Shown here: positions 43,368-52,705 of the stretch, piece by piece
Numbering within the stretch: position 1 is the first letter of the stretch
Layout of the letters: each line of letters begins with the position of its first letter
Origin: Bradyrhizobium lablabi
GTDB lineage: Bacteria > Pseudomonadota > Alphaproteobacteria > Rhizobiales > Xanthobacteraceae
Assembly: GCF_018131005.1 (NCBI RefSeq)
Contig: NZ_JAFCJK010000005.1
Span: 124,001 to 188,000, forward strand
Length of the DNA: 64,000 bases
Direction of reading: 5' to 3'
The notes under the pieces: model-generated
What the model saw: the letters and a program-made list of their open reading frames with translations, nothing else
What the model was told of the DNA's origin: nothing
Database searches by the model: none
Translations under genes and position numbers: made by a program

Positions 43368-44561
43368 TCATACCACCTTGCGCTGCCGGAGTTCGGCGAT
43401 CTCGTCCTGGCCAAAGCCGAACTCGGCCAGGACTTCCTCGGTCTGCTCGCCGAATTCCGGCGGGCGTGCCGCCATTCGGCTCGGTGTGCGCGACAGTGTC
43501 ACGGGCTGCCCGACCAACTGAATGTGCCGGTTCTCGTCATTGGGCACGTGCTGCGCGATGCCGAGATGCTTGACCTGGGCGTCGTCGAACATCTGGTCGA
43601 TGGAATAGATCGGCCCGCACGGCACGCCGGCGGCATTGAGCTCTTCGACCCAGGTCCCGGTGGACTTCTTTTCGGTCAGCGTATTGATCTTCGCATTCAG
43701 CGCATCACGATTCTTCGAACGAGCCGGCGCGGTTGCGTAGTCGGGATGGGAGATCAGTTCGGGTGCGCCGATCGCCTGCGCGCAGCGCTCCCAGATCCGG
43801 CCGCCCGTGGTGGCGATGTTGATGTAGCCGTCCGAGGTCTTGAACACCCCGGTCGGTATCGAGGTCGGATGATTGTTGCCGGCCTGCTTGGCAACTTCCT
43901 TTTCCATCAGCCAGCGCGCGGCCTGGAAGTCGAGCATGAAGATCTGTGCCTGCAGCAGCGACGTCTGCACCCATTGACCTTCGCCGGAAACGTCGCGCTC
44001 CAGTAGCGCAGTGAGGATGCCGATCGCGCAGAACAGGCCGGCGGTCAGATCGGCTACCGGAATACCGACACGCATCGGGCCGCCGCCGGGCGCACCGGTG
44101 ACCGACATCAAGCCGCCCATGCCCTGCGCAATCTGATCAAATCCCGGCCGCTTGTGATAGGGGCCATCCTGGCCGAATCCGGAGATGCTGCCGTACACGA
44201 TGCGCGGATTGATCCTGCGCAGGCTCTCATAGTCGATGCCGAGCTTCGTCTTGACGTCCGGGCGGAAGTTCTCGACCACGACGTCGGCCTGCTCGGCCAG
44301 CCGCTTGAACACTGCGAGTCCCCCAGGGTCCTTCAGATTGAGGGTCATGGCCCGTTTGTTGCGGTGCAGGTTCTGAAAGTCGGAACCGCCGCGCGGGCCG
44401 CCGGGCTGCTCGCCGCCGCCGTCCTCCAGGAGCGCGTCGATCTTGATAACGTTAGCGCCCCAGTCCGCAAGCTGTCGCACACAGGTCGGCCCGGAGCGGA
44501 CACGGGTGAGATCGAGTACGGTGAAACGGGAAAGGGCCTGGGAAGCGCGGGGAAAGGGCAT
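43368..44561 (-). CDS. Class III (CaiB/BaiF) CoA-transferase family protein
   Basis: 397 residues from ATG at 44561 (MPFPRASQALSRFTVLDLTR), supported by AGAGG upstream; the frame is open to 44633. Family marks: VLDLTRVRSGPTCVRQLADW, VIKIDALLEDGG, NLHRNKRAMTLNLKDPGGLA, VVENFRPDVKTKLGIDYESL and the RPGFDQIAQGMGGLMSVTGA segment. It moves CoA between carboxylic acids, such as formate/oxalate, carnitine or succinate pairs. It is convergent with tctA (72-bp gap). It could activate the acid imported by the transporter, but the opposite orientation leaves this open. Confidence 0.9.
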   Translation of the reverse strand: MPFPRASQALSRFTVLDLTRVRSGPTCVRQLADWGANVIKIDALLEDGGGEQPGGPRGGSDFQNLHRNKRAMTLNLKDPGGLAVFKRLAEQADVVVENFRPDVKTKLGIDYESLRRINPRIVYGSISGFGQDGPYHKRPGFDQIAQGMGGLMSVTGAPGGGPMRVGIPVADLTAGLFCAIGILTALLERDVSGEGQWVQTSLLQAQIFMLDFQAARWLMEKEVAKQAGNNHPTSIPTGVFKTSDGYINIATTGGRIWERCAQAIGAPELISHPDYATAPARSKNRDALNAKINTLTEKKSTGTWVEELNAAGVPCGPIYSIDQMFDDAQVKHLGIAQHVPNDENRHIQLVGQPVTLSRTPSRMAARPPEFGEQTEEVLAEFGFGQDEIAELRQRKVV

Positions 44562-44813
44562 TGAAAACCTCTTGTTGGGCGGGCCGCTTCGGAACCTGCC
44601 CATTGCGCATGGACAATTGAACGGGTGCCGCAAATCCAGTGCGGCGGGGGATGGGCATGCTCCGGAGCCGTTTTTGGCATAGGTACGGCTGTCGATTCAA
44701 CCTCATGCCTTAATGCTTTGCCAATGAGATCCGTGCGAAAATCAGCGCTAGCCTGAGCTCGTTTGCCGGGCCATTCTTGCGAGACGAATGACCTGCAGGG
44801 TGCGGTCGGCTTC

Positions 44814-47800
44814 ATGCGAAAGACCAGTTTGCTTTTCGATGATTCCGGAATGCCTTCCCGGTTCGACGGTCTGGGCCGCGCGGCGTCGGGCTTCTCGGGG
44901 ATGGCAGCCGGCGCGGTTGGACGGTCCCTATTCGGCGACGATGGCGACGCCTATCCGCTTGCCGCGGCGGCGTCCACCACGGTCACCACGAGCGCGAGCG
45001 CCACCAAGCCGGTCGCGACAATCGCCCAGCTTGCCGATTACCTGGTCAGCGGCTTCTGGGCTTATAACGGCGGCATCGCCCATCACTGGGCTTCCAATAC
45101 AATTACCTTCAACATCGATGGGCTGAACGCGTCCGAGCAGTTCCTGGCGCTGTCGGCCCTGCAGGCCTGGCACGAGGTTGCGAACGTCAACTTCGTGCAG
45201 ACCACCGGCAGCGCGAACATCACCTTCGTGGACACTGGCACCATGAGTGCCGCGACCAACGCGTCGTGGAACGGCTCCGGTCTCATGACGTCTGCGAAGG
45301 TTGACATCAGTTCGGACTGGATCACGAACGACGGCGGCGCGTACGACGGAAAGACCGGGATCGACAGCTACGGCTACCAGACCTACGTCCACGAGATCGG
45401 CCATGCGCTCGGCCTGGGCCACCAGGGCGCCTATAACGGCAGCGCGACTTACACCGCGAATGCGACCTATGCCAACGACACCTGGCAATACTCGATCATG
45501 TCGTACTTCGCGGAGAACAATTACTCCGGAAGCTCCTATCGCTACGTCGTTACGCCGCAGATAGCCGACATCTATGCCATAGATTCAATCTATGGCGCGG
45601 CGACCGCGACGCGGGTTGGCGACACTACCTACGGCTTCAACAGCAATGCCGGGGCGGTCTTCAACTTTGGCAATTACAACCAGGCGCCCGCGCTAACTAT
45701 CTATGATAGCGGCGGCAATGACACCCTCGACTGCTCCGGGTACTCGGCCGCCCAAACCATCGACCTGCATGCGGGAGCCTTCTCTTCGGTCGGCGGCCTG
45801 GTCCACAATATCGGAATTGCCCTCAATGCGACGATCGAGAACGCGATCGGCGGCAGCGGCAACGACGTGCTGATCGCGAGCGATTCAAGCTCTAAGCTGA
45901 CCGGTGGCGCTGGCAATGACACGCTAATCGGCGGCGTCGGCAATGACTGGCTGATCGGCGGCACCGGGATCGACACTCTGACGGGCGGCGCCGGCGGCGA
46001 TACTTTCGTGTTCGCGACGGGCGACAGCGCGACCGGTCAACCTGACAGAATCTCCGACTTCACCGTTGGCATCGACAAAATCGACCTCAGCACGATCGAC
46101 GCTATTAGAACAACCTCTGCTCACGATGCATTCCATTTCATCGGCATGGCTGCATTTGACGGTACGCCCGGCGAACTCAACTATGCTTACAACAGCGCTG
46201 CCGGTGTCACCATGCTGGAGGGAGACACCAATGGCGATGGCGTCGCAGACCTCATCATCGATCTGACTGGCAGCGTCACCATCGCCGTGTCCGATTTGAT
46301 CGGAGCTTTCAGCGCCCCCATCACAATCGAGTCGGCGGGGGCGACGAGCCTGGTGCTGAGTGGAAACAACTACCTTCTCAACCCAACCACCGGTGGTGCC
46401 GGGCAAGTCCTGAAATACGCCGGGTCCGCGATCGTTCCGGCCCAATTCGGGGGTTGGACCCCGATCGGTGCAGAGCCGACATCGACCGGCTATCAAGTGG
46501 CCTGGAAGATCCCGAACAGTGGTAGCTACACGGTCTGGACGACGGACAGTAACGGCAACTACATCACCAATACCGACCTGACGGCAGCGAGCGTTGCAAC
46601 GGTCGAGCACAACTTCAATCAGGACCTCAATGGCGACGGCGTCATCGGCGTTCCAGGTACAGTGATCGAATCGGTGGGTGCGACGAGCCTGGTGCTGAGT
46701 GGAAACAACTACCTTCTCAACCCAACCGCCGGTGGTACCGGGCAAGTCCTGAAATTTGGCGGGTCGGCGATCGTTCCGGCCCAATTCGGGGGTTGGACAC
46801 CGATCGGTGCAGAGCCGACATCGACCGGCTATCAAGTGGCCTGGAAGATCCCGAACAGCGGTGTCTACACGGTCTGGACGACGGACAGTAACGGCAACTA
46901 CATCACCAATACAGACCTGACGGCAGCGAGCGTTGCAACGGTCGAGCACAACTTCAATCAGGACCTCAATGGCGACGGCGTCATCGGAATTCCAAGTACA
47001 GTGATCGAATCGGCGGGGGCGACCAGCCTGGTGCTGAGTGGAAACAACTACCTTCTCGATCCGACCGCCGGTGGTACCGGGCAAATCCTGAAATACGCCG
47101 GGTCCGCGATCGTTCCGGCCCAATTCGGGGGGTGGACCCCGATCGGCGCAGAGCCGACATCGACCGGCTATCAAGTGGCCTGGAAGATCCCGAACAGTGG
47201 CAACTACACGGTCTGGACGACGGACAGTAACGGCAACTACATCACCAACACCGACAAGACTGCGACGAGCGTCGCAACGGTCGAGCACAACTTCAATCAG
47301 GACCTCAATGGCGACGGCGTCATCGGCGTCCCAAGCACCGTGATCGAAGCGGTGGGGTCGACGAGCCTGGTGCTGAGTGGAAACAATTACCTTCTCAACC
47401 CAACCGCCGGTGGTGCCGGGCAAGTCCTGAAATACGGCGGGTCGGCGATCGTTCCGGCCCAATTCGGGGCGTGGACCCCGATCGGTGCAGAGCCGACATC
47501 GACCGGCTATCAAGTGGCCTGGAAGATCCCGAACAGTGGCAACTACACGGTCTGGACGACGGACAGTAACGGCAACTACATCACCAACGCCGACAAGACG
47601 GCGACGAGCGTCGCAACGGTCGAGCACAACTTCAATCAGGACCTCAACGGCGACGGCGTCATCGGAATTCCATCGAGTGCGGCTCTACTTGCCGAAAGCG
47701 CGCAAGGCTCGAGTGTGACCAAGCCTATCGGCGTGCTCGGCTCTAGTGCCACGACGGAGTTCGCGGTGAATGCTTATTTCATCGAACTTGAGCAGGGACA

Positions 47801-47927
47801 GGCTCGCGAGCCGCAGGCTTTGCTTCCATCGGATGGAGGACTCAGCCACACCAATCAATTCCCCGGCCCCGACAGCGCCTTAATGCATCTGATTGACTTG
47901 CACTCAGCTGGTTTCATCATTCACTAG
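44814..47927 (+). CDS. Serralysin-like M10 metalloprotease with RTX and four Trp-rich repeats
   Basis: 1037 residues from ATG at 44814; an in-frame earlier start at 44763 would add 17. No Sec signal is seen. The catalytic zinc motif HEIGHALGLGH is at residues 193-203 and the Met-turn SIMSYF follows about 40 residues later. RTX nonapeptide-like repeats (GGSGNDVLIA, GGAGNDTLIG, GGVGNDWLIG, GGAGGDTFVF) occupy roughly 45849-46015. They are followed by a serralysin C-terminal-like segment (DRISDFTVGIDKIDLSTIDA). Four tandem 113-residue units come next, each with three Trp and a closing DLNGDGVIG loop, then an 82-residue tail. RTX proteins are normally exported by type I secretion; no ABC/HlyD pair lies nearby. 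Confidence 0.9.
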   Translation: MRKTSLLFDDSGMPSRFDGLGRAASGFSGMAAGAVGRSLFGDDGDAYPLAAAASTTVTTSASATKPVATIAQLADYLVSGFWAYNGGIAHHWASNTITFNIDGLNASEQFLALSALQAWHEVANVNFVQTTGSANITFVDTGTMSAATNASWNGSGLMTSAKVDISSDWITNDGGAYDGKTGIDSYGYQTYVHEIGHALGLGHQGAYNGSATYTANATYANDTWQYSIMSYFAENNYSGSSYRYVVTPQIADIYAIDSIYGAATATRVGDTTYGFNSNAGAVFNFGNYNQAPALTIYDSGGNDTLDCSGYSAAQTIDLHAGAFSSVGGLVHNIGIALNATIENAIGGSGNDVLIASDSSSKLTGGAGNDTLIGGVGNDWLIGGTGIDTLTGGAGGDTFVFATGDSATGQPDRISDFTVGIDKIDLSTIDAIRTTSAHDAFHFIGMAAFDGTPGELNYAYNSAAGVTMLEGDTNGDGVADLIIDLTGSVTIAVSDLIGAFSAPITIESAGATSLVLSGNNYLLNPTTGGAGQVLKYAGSAIVPAQFGGWTPIGAEPTSTGYQVAWKIPNSGSYTVWTTDSNGNYITNTDLTAASVATVEHNFNQDLNGDGVIGVPGTVIESVGATSLVLSGNNYLLNPTAGGTGQVLKFGGSAIVPAQFGGWTPIGAEPTSTGYQVAWKIPNSGVYTVWTTDSNGNYITNTDLTAASVATVEHNFNQDLNGDGVIGIPSTVIESAGATSLVLSGNNYLLDPTAGGTGQILKYAGSAIVPAQFGGWTPIGAEPTSTGYQVAWKIPNSGNYTVWTTDSNGNYITNTDKTATSVATVEHNFNQDLNGDGVIGVPSTVIEAVGSTSLVLSGNNYLLNPTAGGAGQVLKYGGSAIVPAQFGAWTPIGAEPTSTGYQVAWKIPNSGNYTVWTTDSNGNYITNADKTATSVATVEHNFNQDLNGDGVIGIPSSAALLAESAQGSSVTKPIGVLGSSATTEFAVNAYFIELEQGQAREPQALLPSDGGLSHTNQFPGPDSALMHLIDLHSAGFIIH
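46326..47681 (+). repeat. Four tandem 339-bp coding repeats
   Basis: Units start at 46326, 46665, 47004 and 47343, each exactly 339 bp (113 codons). They are nearly identical at DNA level over long stretches. Between units 1 and 2 I count 8 amino-acid differences in 113. Each unit reads from IES-like start through GAEPTSTGYQVAWKIPNSG and YTVWTTDSNGNYIT to the Ca-binding-like DLNGDGVIG. I believe it is the tryptophan-rich W_rich_C domain seen in cyanobacterial and rhizobial RTX proteins. The identity between units indicates recent expansion or gene conversion. Confidence 0.9.
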
Positions 47928-48163
47928 ATGCGGAAATGTCTGGAAGCTATCGGAAGACGCCAATTTCGACCGGAGGTGGCGCGAGATTGCCTGTTTCGAT
48001 TGCAGGGCCACGGCCGGATCGCCTGGCGGAGGCGTCAGCAGCAGGTTGCCGGGGCCACCCTCGACATTACCGGTCGGGGCTGCTAGCCCGGTTCCGACGC
48101 TGACGGGTTTTGCCTCTCTCAAGGGGTGATCCAGGCGCGGCAAGCAACGGCCTGATAGCTGGG

Positions 48164-49717
48164 ATGGCATTGAGGAAGGCTCCGCCCGATCTGCTTGGTA
48201 ATTCGGCATGGAACGCGATAGCGTTCGTGGTGGCGGTTGTCCTCAATCTGGCCATCCTGCCGTTCGTGTTGGTGCGACTCGGGCTCGCCGCCTTTGGAGT
48301 CGCTGGCCTGGTTACAGCCTGCATCGCTCCGGCATTGGTGTTTAGCAATACGCTAGCCATGTCGACCACACGCGAATTGGCTCAGCGACTGGCTCCGGCT
48401 GATCGCGACGATGCACGGCAACTGTTTGCAACGGCGGCGATGCTGGCCATTTGCGCCGGCGGCCTGATCGCGGTCTTCCTTGGTTTGGCCGGCGCGCCGC
48501 TTGCGCGCCTGTGGTTCCACTTGAGTGGACCCTCGTCAGACGACCTTGAGCTTGCCTTCGTGTTGGCCGGTGCCGGCTGGCTCTGCCAGTGCATTTCGGC
48601 GGTCTTCCTCGCGCTGTTCACGGCGCGTCAGGACTACCGGCGCATTGCCGCGATCAGCATCGCCAGTACGGTGGTCGCGACGGCGTCGATGCTGCTTGTG
48701 ATCCCGACCGCGCCGCGCGCCTCCGCGTTTCTTGGCTGTCAGGCGCTGGGCTACGCCACCAGCCTGCTTGTCGCTGTCGGCTGGTCGCGTCGTTCGGTCG
48801 GCGAGTGGCTGGCAAGACCGGCGGTTTATCGTGAGGCGCTGGGCGGGCTGTTCAAGCTCGGCAGTTGGCAACTGGCTGCGCAGGGCGGCGCGCTGTTTGC
48901 CGCACAAGCGGATCGCTATCTGCTTGGCGCGCTGCTGCAGCCGCAGTTCGTCGGATTCTATAGCGTTGCGCAACGTCTCGAAGAGGCAGTCTATATCGGT
49001 GTGCTGAAAGTCGGTGAGATCCTGTTTCCGTTCTTCAGTTCATTGCAGCGGGAGGCAGAGCATCGCAAGGTCGACCTGCTGCTCCGCGCGTCCTGGATTC
49101 TCAATGTGCTTGCCGCCAGCGCGCTGGGCGGGCTCGTTCCTGTCGCGGGCCCGCTGCTCCATCTGTGGACCGGTGCGGAAGTCGCCGCCGAGGCGCAACG
49201 TGTGCTCGTGGTCCTTTCGATCGCGGGTATCCTGGGTTCGAGTGCGAACGTCTTTGCCTTCTATCTGCTCGCGCAGGGGCGCTCCCGCTCAAACGCACAG
49301 ATCGCGCTCGCCGCCGGCATCTGCACCGTCGCCACCAGCGCGATCGCGTTGCCACGGTTTGGGTGGCAAGCCGCGGGCTGGAGCGCCTGTGTCGGCATGA
49401 TCGCGCAGATGGCCACCACCGTGCTTCTGCTGCGACAGACCTTCCATCTCGCAGGTATGTGGCCGCGCGTGCTTCATTTCGTGCTGATGCCGCTCGGCGT
49501 CGCGATCGCGACGGCCCTGACGCTCCGCTATGCGCTCGACCACGCTTCCATCCTTCTCGCACCGTCCTGGTGGAATGTCGGAATAGTCGCTTCGCTCTCG
49601 GCTGCGACAATCTTCGTTGCGGCCGTCGCGGCATCGCAGCTCGGACCCTACCGCGCGGTCTGCTGGCGTGATCTTTGCGCGATAGTCGGTCGTTTCCTGC
49701 CGCTCAAGGCCGTCTAA
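48164..49717 (+). CDS. Polysaccharide flippase (Wzx/MATE-like membrane protein)
   Basis: 517 residues from ATG at 48164 (MALRKAPPDLLGNSAWNAIA). The ribosome site is weak and the frame is open to 48110. The pattern is 12-14 hydrophobic segments, with the polysaccharide-transporter-type middle segment YLLGALLQPQFVGFYSVAQR and N-terminal NSAWNAIAFVVAVVLNLAIL. It would move lipid-linked oligosaccharide across the inner membrane. It begins the surface-polysaccharide locus and is followed after 2 bp by the amidotransferase gene. Confidence 0.85.
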   Translation: MALRKAPPDLLGNSAWNAIAFVVAVVLNLAILPFVLVRLGLAAFGVAGLVTACIAPALVFSNTLAMSTTRELAQRLAPADRDDARQLFATAAMLAICAGGLIAVFLGLAGAPLARLWFHLSGPSSDDLELAFVLAGAGWLCQCISAVFLALFTARQDYRRIAAISIASTVVATASMLLVIPTAPRASAFLGCQALGYATSLLVAVGWSRRSVGEWLARPAVYREALGGLFKLGSWQLAAQGGALFAAQADRYLLGALLQPQFVGFYSVAQRLEEAVYIGVLKVGEILFPFFSSLQREAEHRKVDLLLRASWILNVLAASALGGLVPVAGPLLHLWTGAEVAAEAQRVLVVLSIAGILGSSANVFAFYLLAQGRSRSNAQIALAAGICTVATSAIALPRFGWQAAGWSACVGMIAQMATTVLLLRQTFHLAGMWPRVLHFVLMPLGVAIATALTLRYALDHASILLAPSWWNVGIVASLSAATIFVAAVAASQLGPYRAVCWRDLCAIVGRFLPLKAV

Positions 49718-49719
49718 GC

Positions 49720-51558
49720 ATGTGCGGAATTGCGGGCATCGTGAACTTGCGCGGCAATGCGGTCGACGCGGCCGAGATATCCCGGCTGACGACCTTGATC
49801 GCGCATCGCGGTCCCTTCGGCGAAGGGATCTGGTTCAACGCCGCACGGAACCTGGCGTTCGGCCACCGCCGCCTGGCGATCATCGATCCCGGCGACGGTG
49901 GCTATCAGCCGATGCATTCGGCCGACGGCCGACATGTGATCGTGTTCAACGGCGAGATCTACAACTTCCTCGAGCTGCGCCGTGAGCTCGAGACGAAAGG
50001 CGTGGCGTTCCGCAGCCAGTCCGACACCGAGGTGGTCCTCGCCGCCTGGCAGGCGTGGGGTGAAGACATGCTGCCGCGTTTCAACGGCATGTGGGCGTTG
50101 GCGATCTACGACACACACAAGGATGAACTGTTTCTCGCGCGCGACCGCTTCGGCATCAAGCCGCTGTTGTACGCACTTACTCCCGAACGCTTCGTCTTCG
50201 CGTCCGAGCAGCGCGCCCTGGCGCGTAGCGGGCTGGTGGAGGCGACCATCGACGTCGACGTCGCGCGGCGATTGCTGCTCGATCCGTTCGGAATCGAGGG
50301 CAGCGAGCGGACCTTGTTCCGGCGGTTACGTCGCCTGCAGGCAGGTCACAGCATGTGGCTGCGCCAGGGCCGCGTTGAGGTGCGGCGCTGGTGGCGGACG
50401 GTGGATCACCTGCCAGCCATACCGGGCAGCGAGGCCGAACGTGTCGCGCGCTTCCGCGACCTGTTCCAGGATGCGGTGGCGTTGCGCATGCGCAGCGATG
50501 TTCCGATCGGAACCTGCCTGTCCGGCGGCTTTGATTCGTCCGCGGTCATCTGCGCCATGTCGGCGCATGAGAAGGCCGGGATGGGACCGCGCGACACCAC
50601 GGCGTGGCGCCACGCCTTTGTCGCGACCTTTCCGGGCGCCATCAACGATGAGCGGCCAATGGCCGAGGAGGCGGCCGCCTGGGCCGAGGTGGCGCCGACA
50701 TTCCTGGAGATCGGCCGCTCCGATGCGCTCACCGATCTCGACCAGATCCTCGACGACAATGACGACGTCTACATCGGATTGCCGAGCGCAGCTTGGCTGA
50801 TCTATCGCGAGCTCAGGCGTCAGAACGTCACCGTATCGCTGGATGGCCATGGGGCCGACGAATTGATGGGGGCCTATCTTCAGGAGGGCAAATCGGGCGC
50901 ATTTCGCATCCGCAACGCTGCCGCGGCGCTCACCTCGCATTCGACGCTGGCGCGGCGGGGCGTCGATCTGCTGCGGGCGCTGATGATCCAACGCCAGGGA
51001 CACTATTTCCTGCGCGGCGGCCTTGCGGGTGTCCCGGCGCAGCTGCCGCTGGTCGCCGAGGACGATGTGCTGCCTCGCGAGTGGGGCGCGCTGAATCGGC
51101 GCCTCTACCGCATGTTCCACTCTACCGTGCTGCCCACCATCCTGCGCAACTTCGACCGGCTCTCGATGGCGCACGGCATCGAGGTCCGCATGCCCTTCAT
51201 GGATTGGCGCTTGGTGACCTACACGATGGCGCTGCCGGAAACGAGCAAATCCGCCGACGGCGCCACCAAGGTGGTGGCGCGCAGGGCGATGGCAAACCTG
51301 ATGCCGGAGAGCATCCGCACCGCGCGCCGCAAGGTCGGCTTCAACTCGCCGATGCCGGAATGGCTGAACGGACCCTTGGCCGATTGGACCGCAGGCCTGC
51401 TCGACCGCAGGGTGCCGGCATTCACCGAACTCGTCGACGAAACGCGCTTGCGCGAGACGGTCGGTCGCTTGACAGCGGCGCAGAGTTGGGATTGGGAGAC
51501 CGTCGGCCGAATCTGGCCCTATCTCAACATGAAATGGATGCTGGCAAGGTACGCGTGA
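49720..51558 (+). CDS. Asparagine synthase (glutamine-hydrolysing) family amidotransferase
   Basis: 612 residues from ATG at 49720, giving the essential Cys2 (MCGIAGIVNLRG). The class II glutaminase domain covers about residues 2-210 (LIAHRGPFGEGIWFNAARN, IVFNGEIYNFLELRRELE, FNGMWALAIYD). The ATP-pyrophosphatase PP-loop is LSGGFDSSAVICAM near residue 270, and LDGHGADELMGAYL follows. In polysaccharide loci such proteins often amidate a sugar carboxylate rather than make free asparagine; flippase, glycosyltransferase and methyltransferase neighbours point that way (inferred). Two bases separate it from the flippase gene and 3 from the next. Confidence 0.92.
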   Translation: MCGIAGIVNLRGNAVDAAEISRLTTLIAHRGPFGEGIWFNAARNLAFGHRRLAIIDPGDGGYQPMHSADGRHVIVFNGEIYNFLELRRELETKGVAFRSQSDTEVVLAAWQAWGEDMLPRFNGMWALAIYDTHKDELFLARDRFGIKPLLYALTPERFVFASEQRALARSGLVEATIDVDVARRLLLDPFGIEGSERTLFRRLRRLQAGHSMWLRQGRVEVRRWWRTVDHLPAIPGSEAERVARFRDLFQDAVALRMRSDVPIGTCLSGGFDSSAVICAMSAHEKAGMGPRDTTAWRHAFVATFPGAINDERPMAEEAAAWAEVAPTFLEIGRSDALTDLDQILDDNDDVYIGLPSAAWLIYRELRRQNVTVSLDGHGADELMGAYLQEGKSGAFRIRNAAAALTSHSTLARRGVDLLRALMIQRQGHYFLRGGLAGVPAQLPLVAEDDVLPREWGALNRRLYRMFHSTVLPTILRNFDRLSMAHGIEVRMPFMDWRLVTYTMALPETSKSADGATKVVARRAMANLMPESIRTARRKVGFNSPMPEWLNGPLADWTAGLLDRRVPAFTELVDETRLRETVGRLTAAQSWDWETVGRIWPYLNMKWMLARYA

Positions 51559-51561
51559 GCG

Positions 51562-52659
51562 ATGCGTCTGTTCCAGAATAGCGGCCTCTATCCATCCTAT
51601 CTGGCACGCCTCAACCAGCTTGCGGCGAATGCTTCGCGGTTCGAGGCGCGGCGCGATTTGTTCCTGCATGACCGCTTTGGCGCCCCGCATATCCTGAAAC
51701 CCGTGCTGGATGGCTCACCTGACGCCTTCTTTACCAATGGCGATGACGAGGTGCTGCAACGCCAATGGGCGCGCGCGCAAGGCATCCCCGGACACCCTGC
51801 GCTCGAGGCCATTCTGCTCGCCCAGATCGAGAACCATGGAACCGAGGTGTTCTACAACCTCGACCCGGTGCGCTACCCCAGCACGTTCATCGCCAGGTTG
51901 CCCGGCAGCGTGAAGAGAACGTTGTGCTGGCGCGCGGCGCCCTCTGGAAACGCCGATCTGACAGCCTACGGTGCGGTGCTCGGCAACTTCCCCTCGATCC
52001 TGGAGTCCTGGCGCAGCAAGGGCTGCCGGGCCGAGCTGTTCTTTCCCGCAATCGACCCGGTGATGGCGGAGTATGGTCACGGGGAGCGGCCGATCGATGT
52101 GCTGTTCGTCGGCGGCTACTCGCGGCACCACCGCGCGCGCGGCAGGACACTCGAGCAGGTGGCAAACCTCGCAGCCAGCCATCGGATCGTATTCTGTCTC
52201 GACGCGTCGCGCCTGACGCGGCTTGCGGAAAGCGCGATAGGTCGATTGCTGCCGCTGCAAACCCACCGGCGTCCCGATGCCATCGCCAATATCGCAAGAC
52301 CGCCGGTGTTCGGCCGAGACCTCTACGAACTCATCGGTTCATCGAAGATTGTGCTCAATGGCGCGATCGACATGGCGGGCTCCGATCGGGGCAACATGCG
52401 CTGTTTCGAGGCAATGGGATGCGGCGCGCTGCTCCTGTCGGACGCGGGGAGATACCCGGAGGGGATGGAGGCCGGTGTAACCATGGAAATCTACGACACC
52501 CCGGAGCAGGCGGCCAAGGTGACGGCGCAGTGCCTGCGGGATTGGCCGCGCCCGGCCGCAATCGCCGCGCGTGGCAGGAGCCGCCTCGACGAAACCTATA
52601 ACAAGGCCTCGCAATGGGCACATTTTGTCAATCTCGCCGCACAGATTAAGCCGTGCTAG
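51562..52659 (+). CDS. Glycosyltransferase (family 1-like, CgeB-type C terminus)
   Basis: 365 residues. The C-terminal half carries LYELIGSSKIVLNGAID, NMRCFEAMGCGALLLSDAGR and YDTPEQAAKVTAQCLRDW, the nucleotide-sugar-binding side of GT-B enzymes that end in a CgeB/Glyco_trans_1_2 domain. The N-terminal half is divergent. Placed 3 bp after the amidotransferase gene in the polysaccharide operon. It probably adds one sugar of the repeat unit; donor and acceptor are unknown. Confidence 0.75.
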   Translation: MRLFQNSGLYPSYLARLNQLAANASRFEARRDLFLHDRFGAPHILKPVLDGSPDAFFTNGDDEVLQRQWARAQGIPGHPALEAILLAQIENHGTEVFYNLDPVRYPSTFIARLPGSVKRTLCWRAAPSGNADLTAYGAVLGNFPSILESWRSKGCRAELFFPAIDPVMAEYGHGERPIDVLFVGGYSRHHRARGRTLEQVANLAASHRIVFCLDASRLTRLAESAIGRLLPLQTHRRPDAIANIARPPVFGRDLYELIGSSKIVLNGAIDMAGSDRGNMRCFEAMGCGALLLSDAGRYPEGMEAGVTMEIYDTPEQAAKVTAQCLRDWPRPAAIAARGRSRLDETYNKASQWAHFVNLAAQIKPC

Positions 52660-52705
52660 ACCGTCTGCGTGATCGGCAGGCCGTGCAGGCCATCGGGTGT
52701 TGACG

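Noticed and set aside
45924..47627. A 567-codon minus-strand open frame with its own repeats
   Set aside because: It is antisense to the tandem repeats of the metalloprotease and only mirrors them.
46326..47681. Tandem repeats as an assembly artefact
   Set aside because: Units differ from one another at several codons, always in frame, so they are separate real copies, although the copy number could still be miscounted.
47928..48163. A minus-strand open frame (47904-48209) as a gene between the protease and flippase
   Set aside because: It overlaps the protease 3' end and has no ribosome site or recognisable domain.
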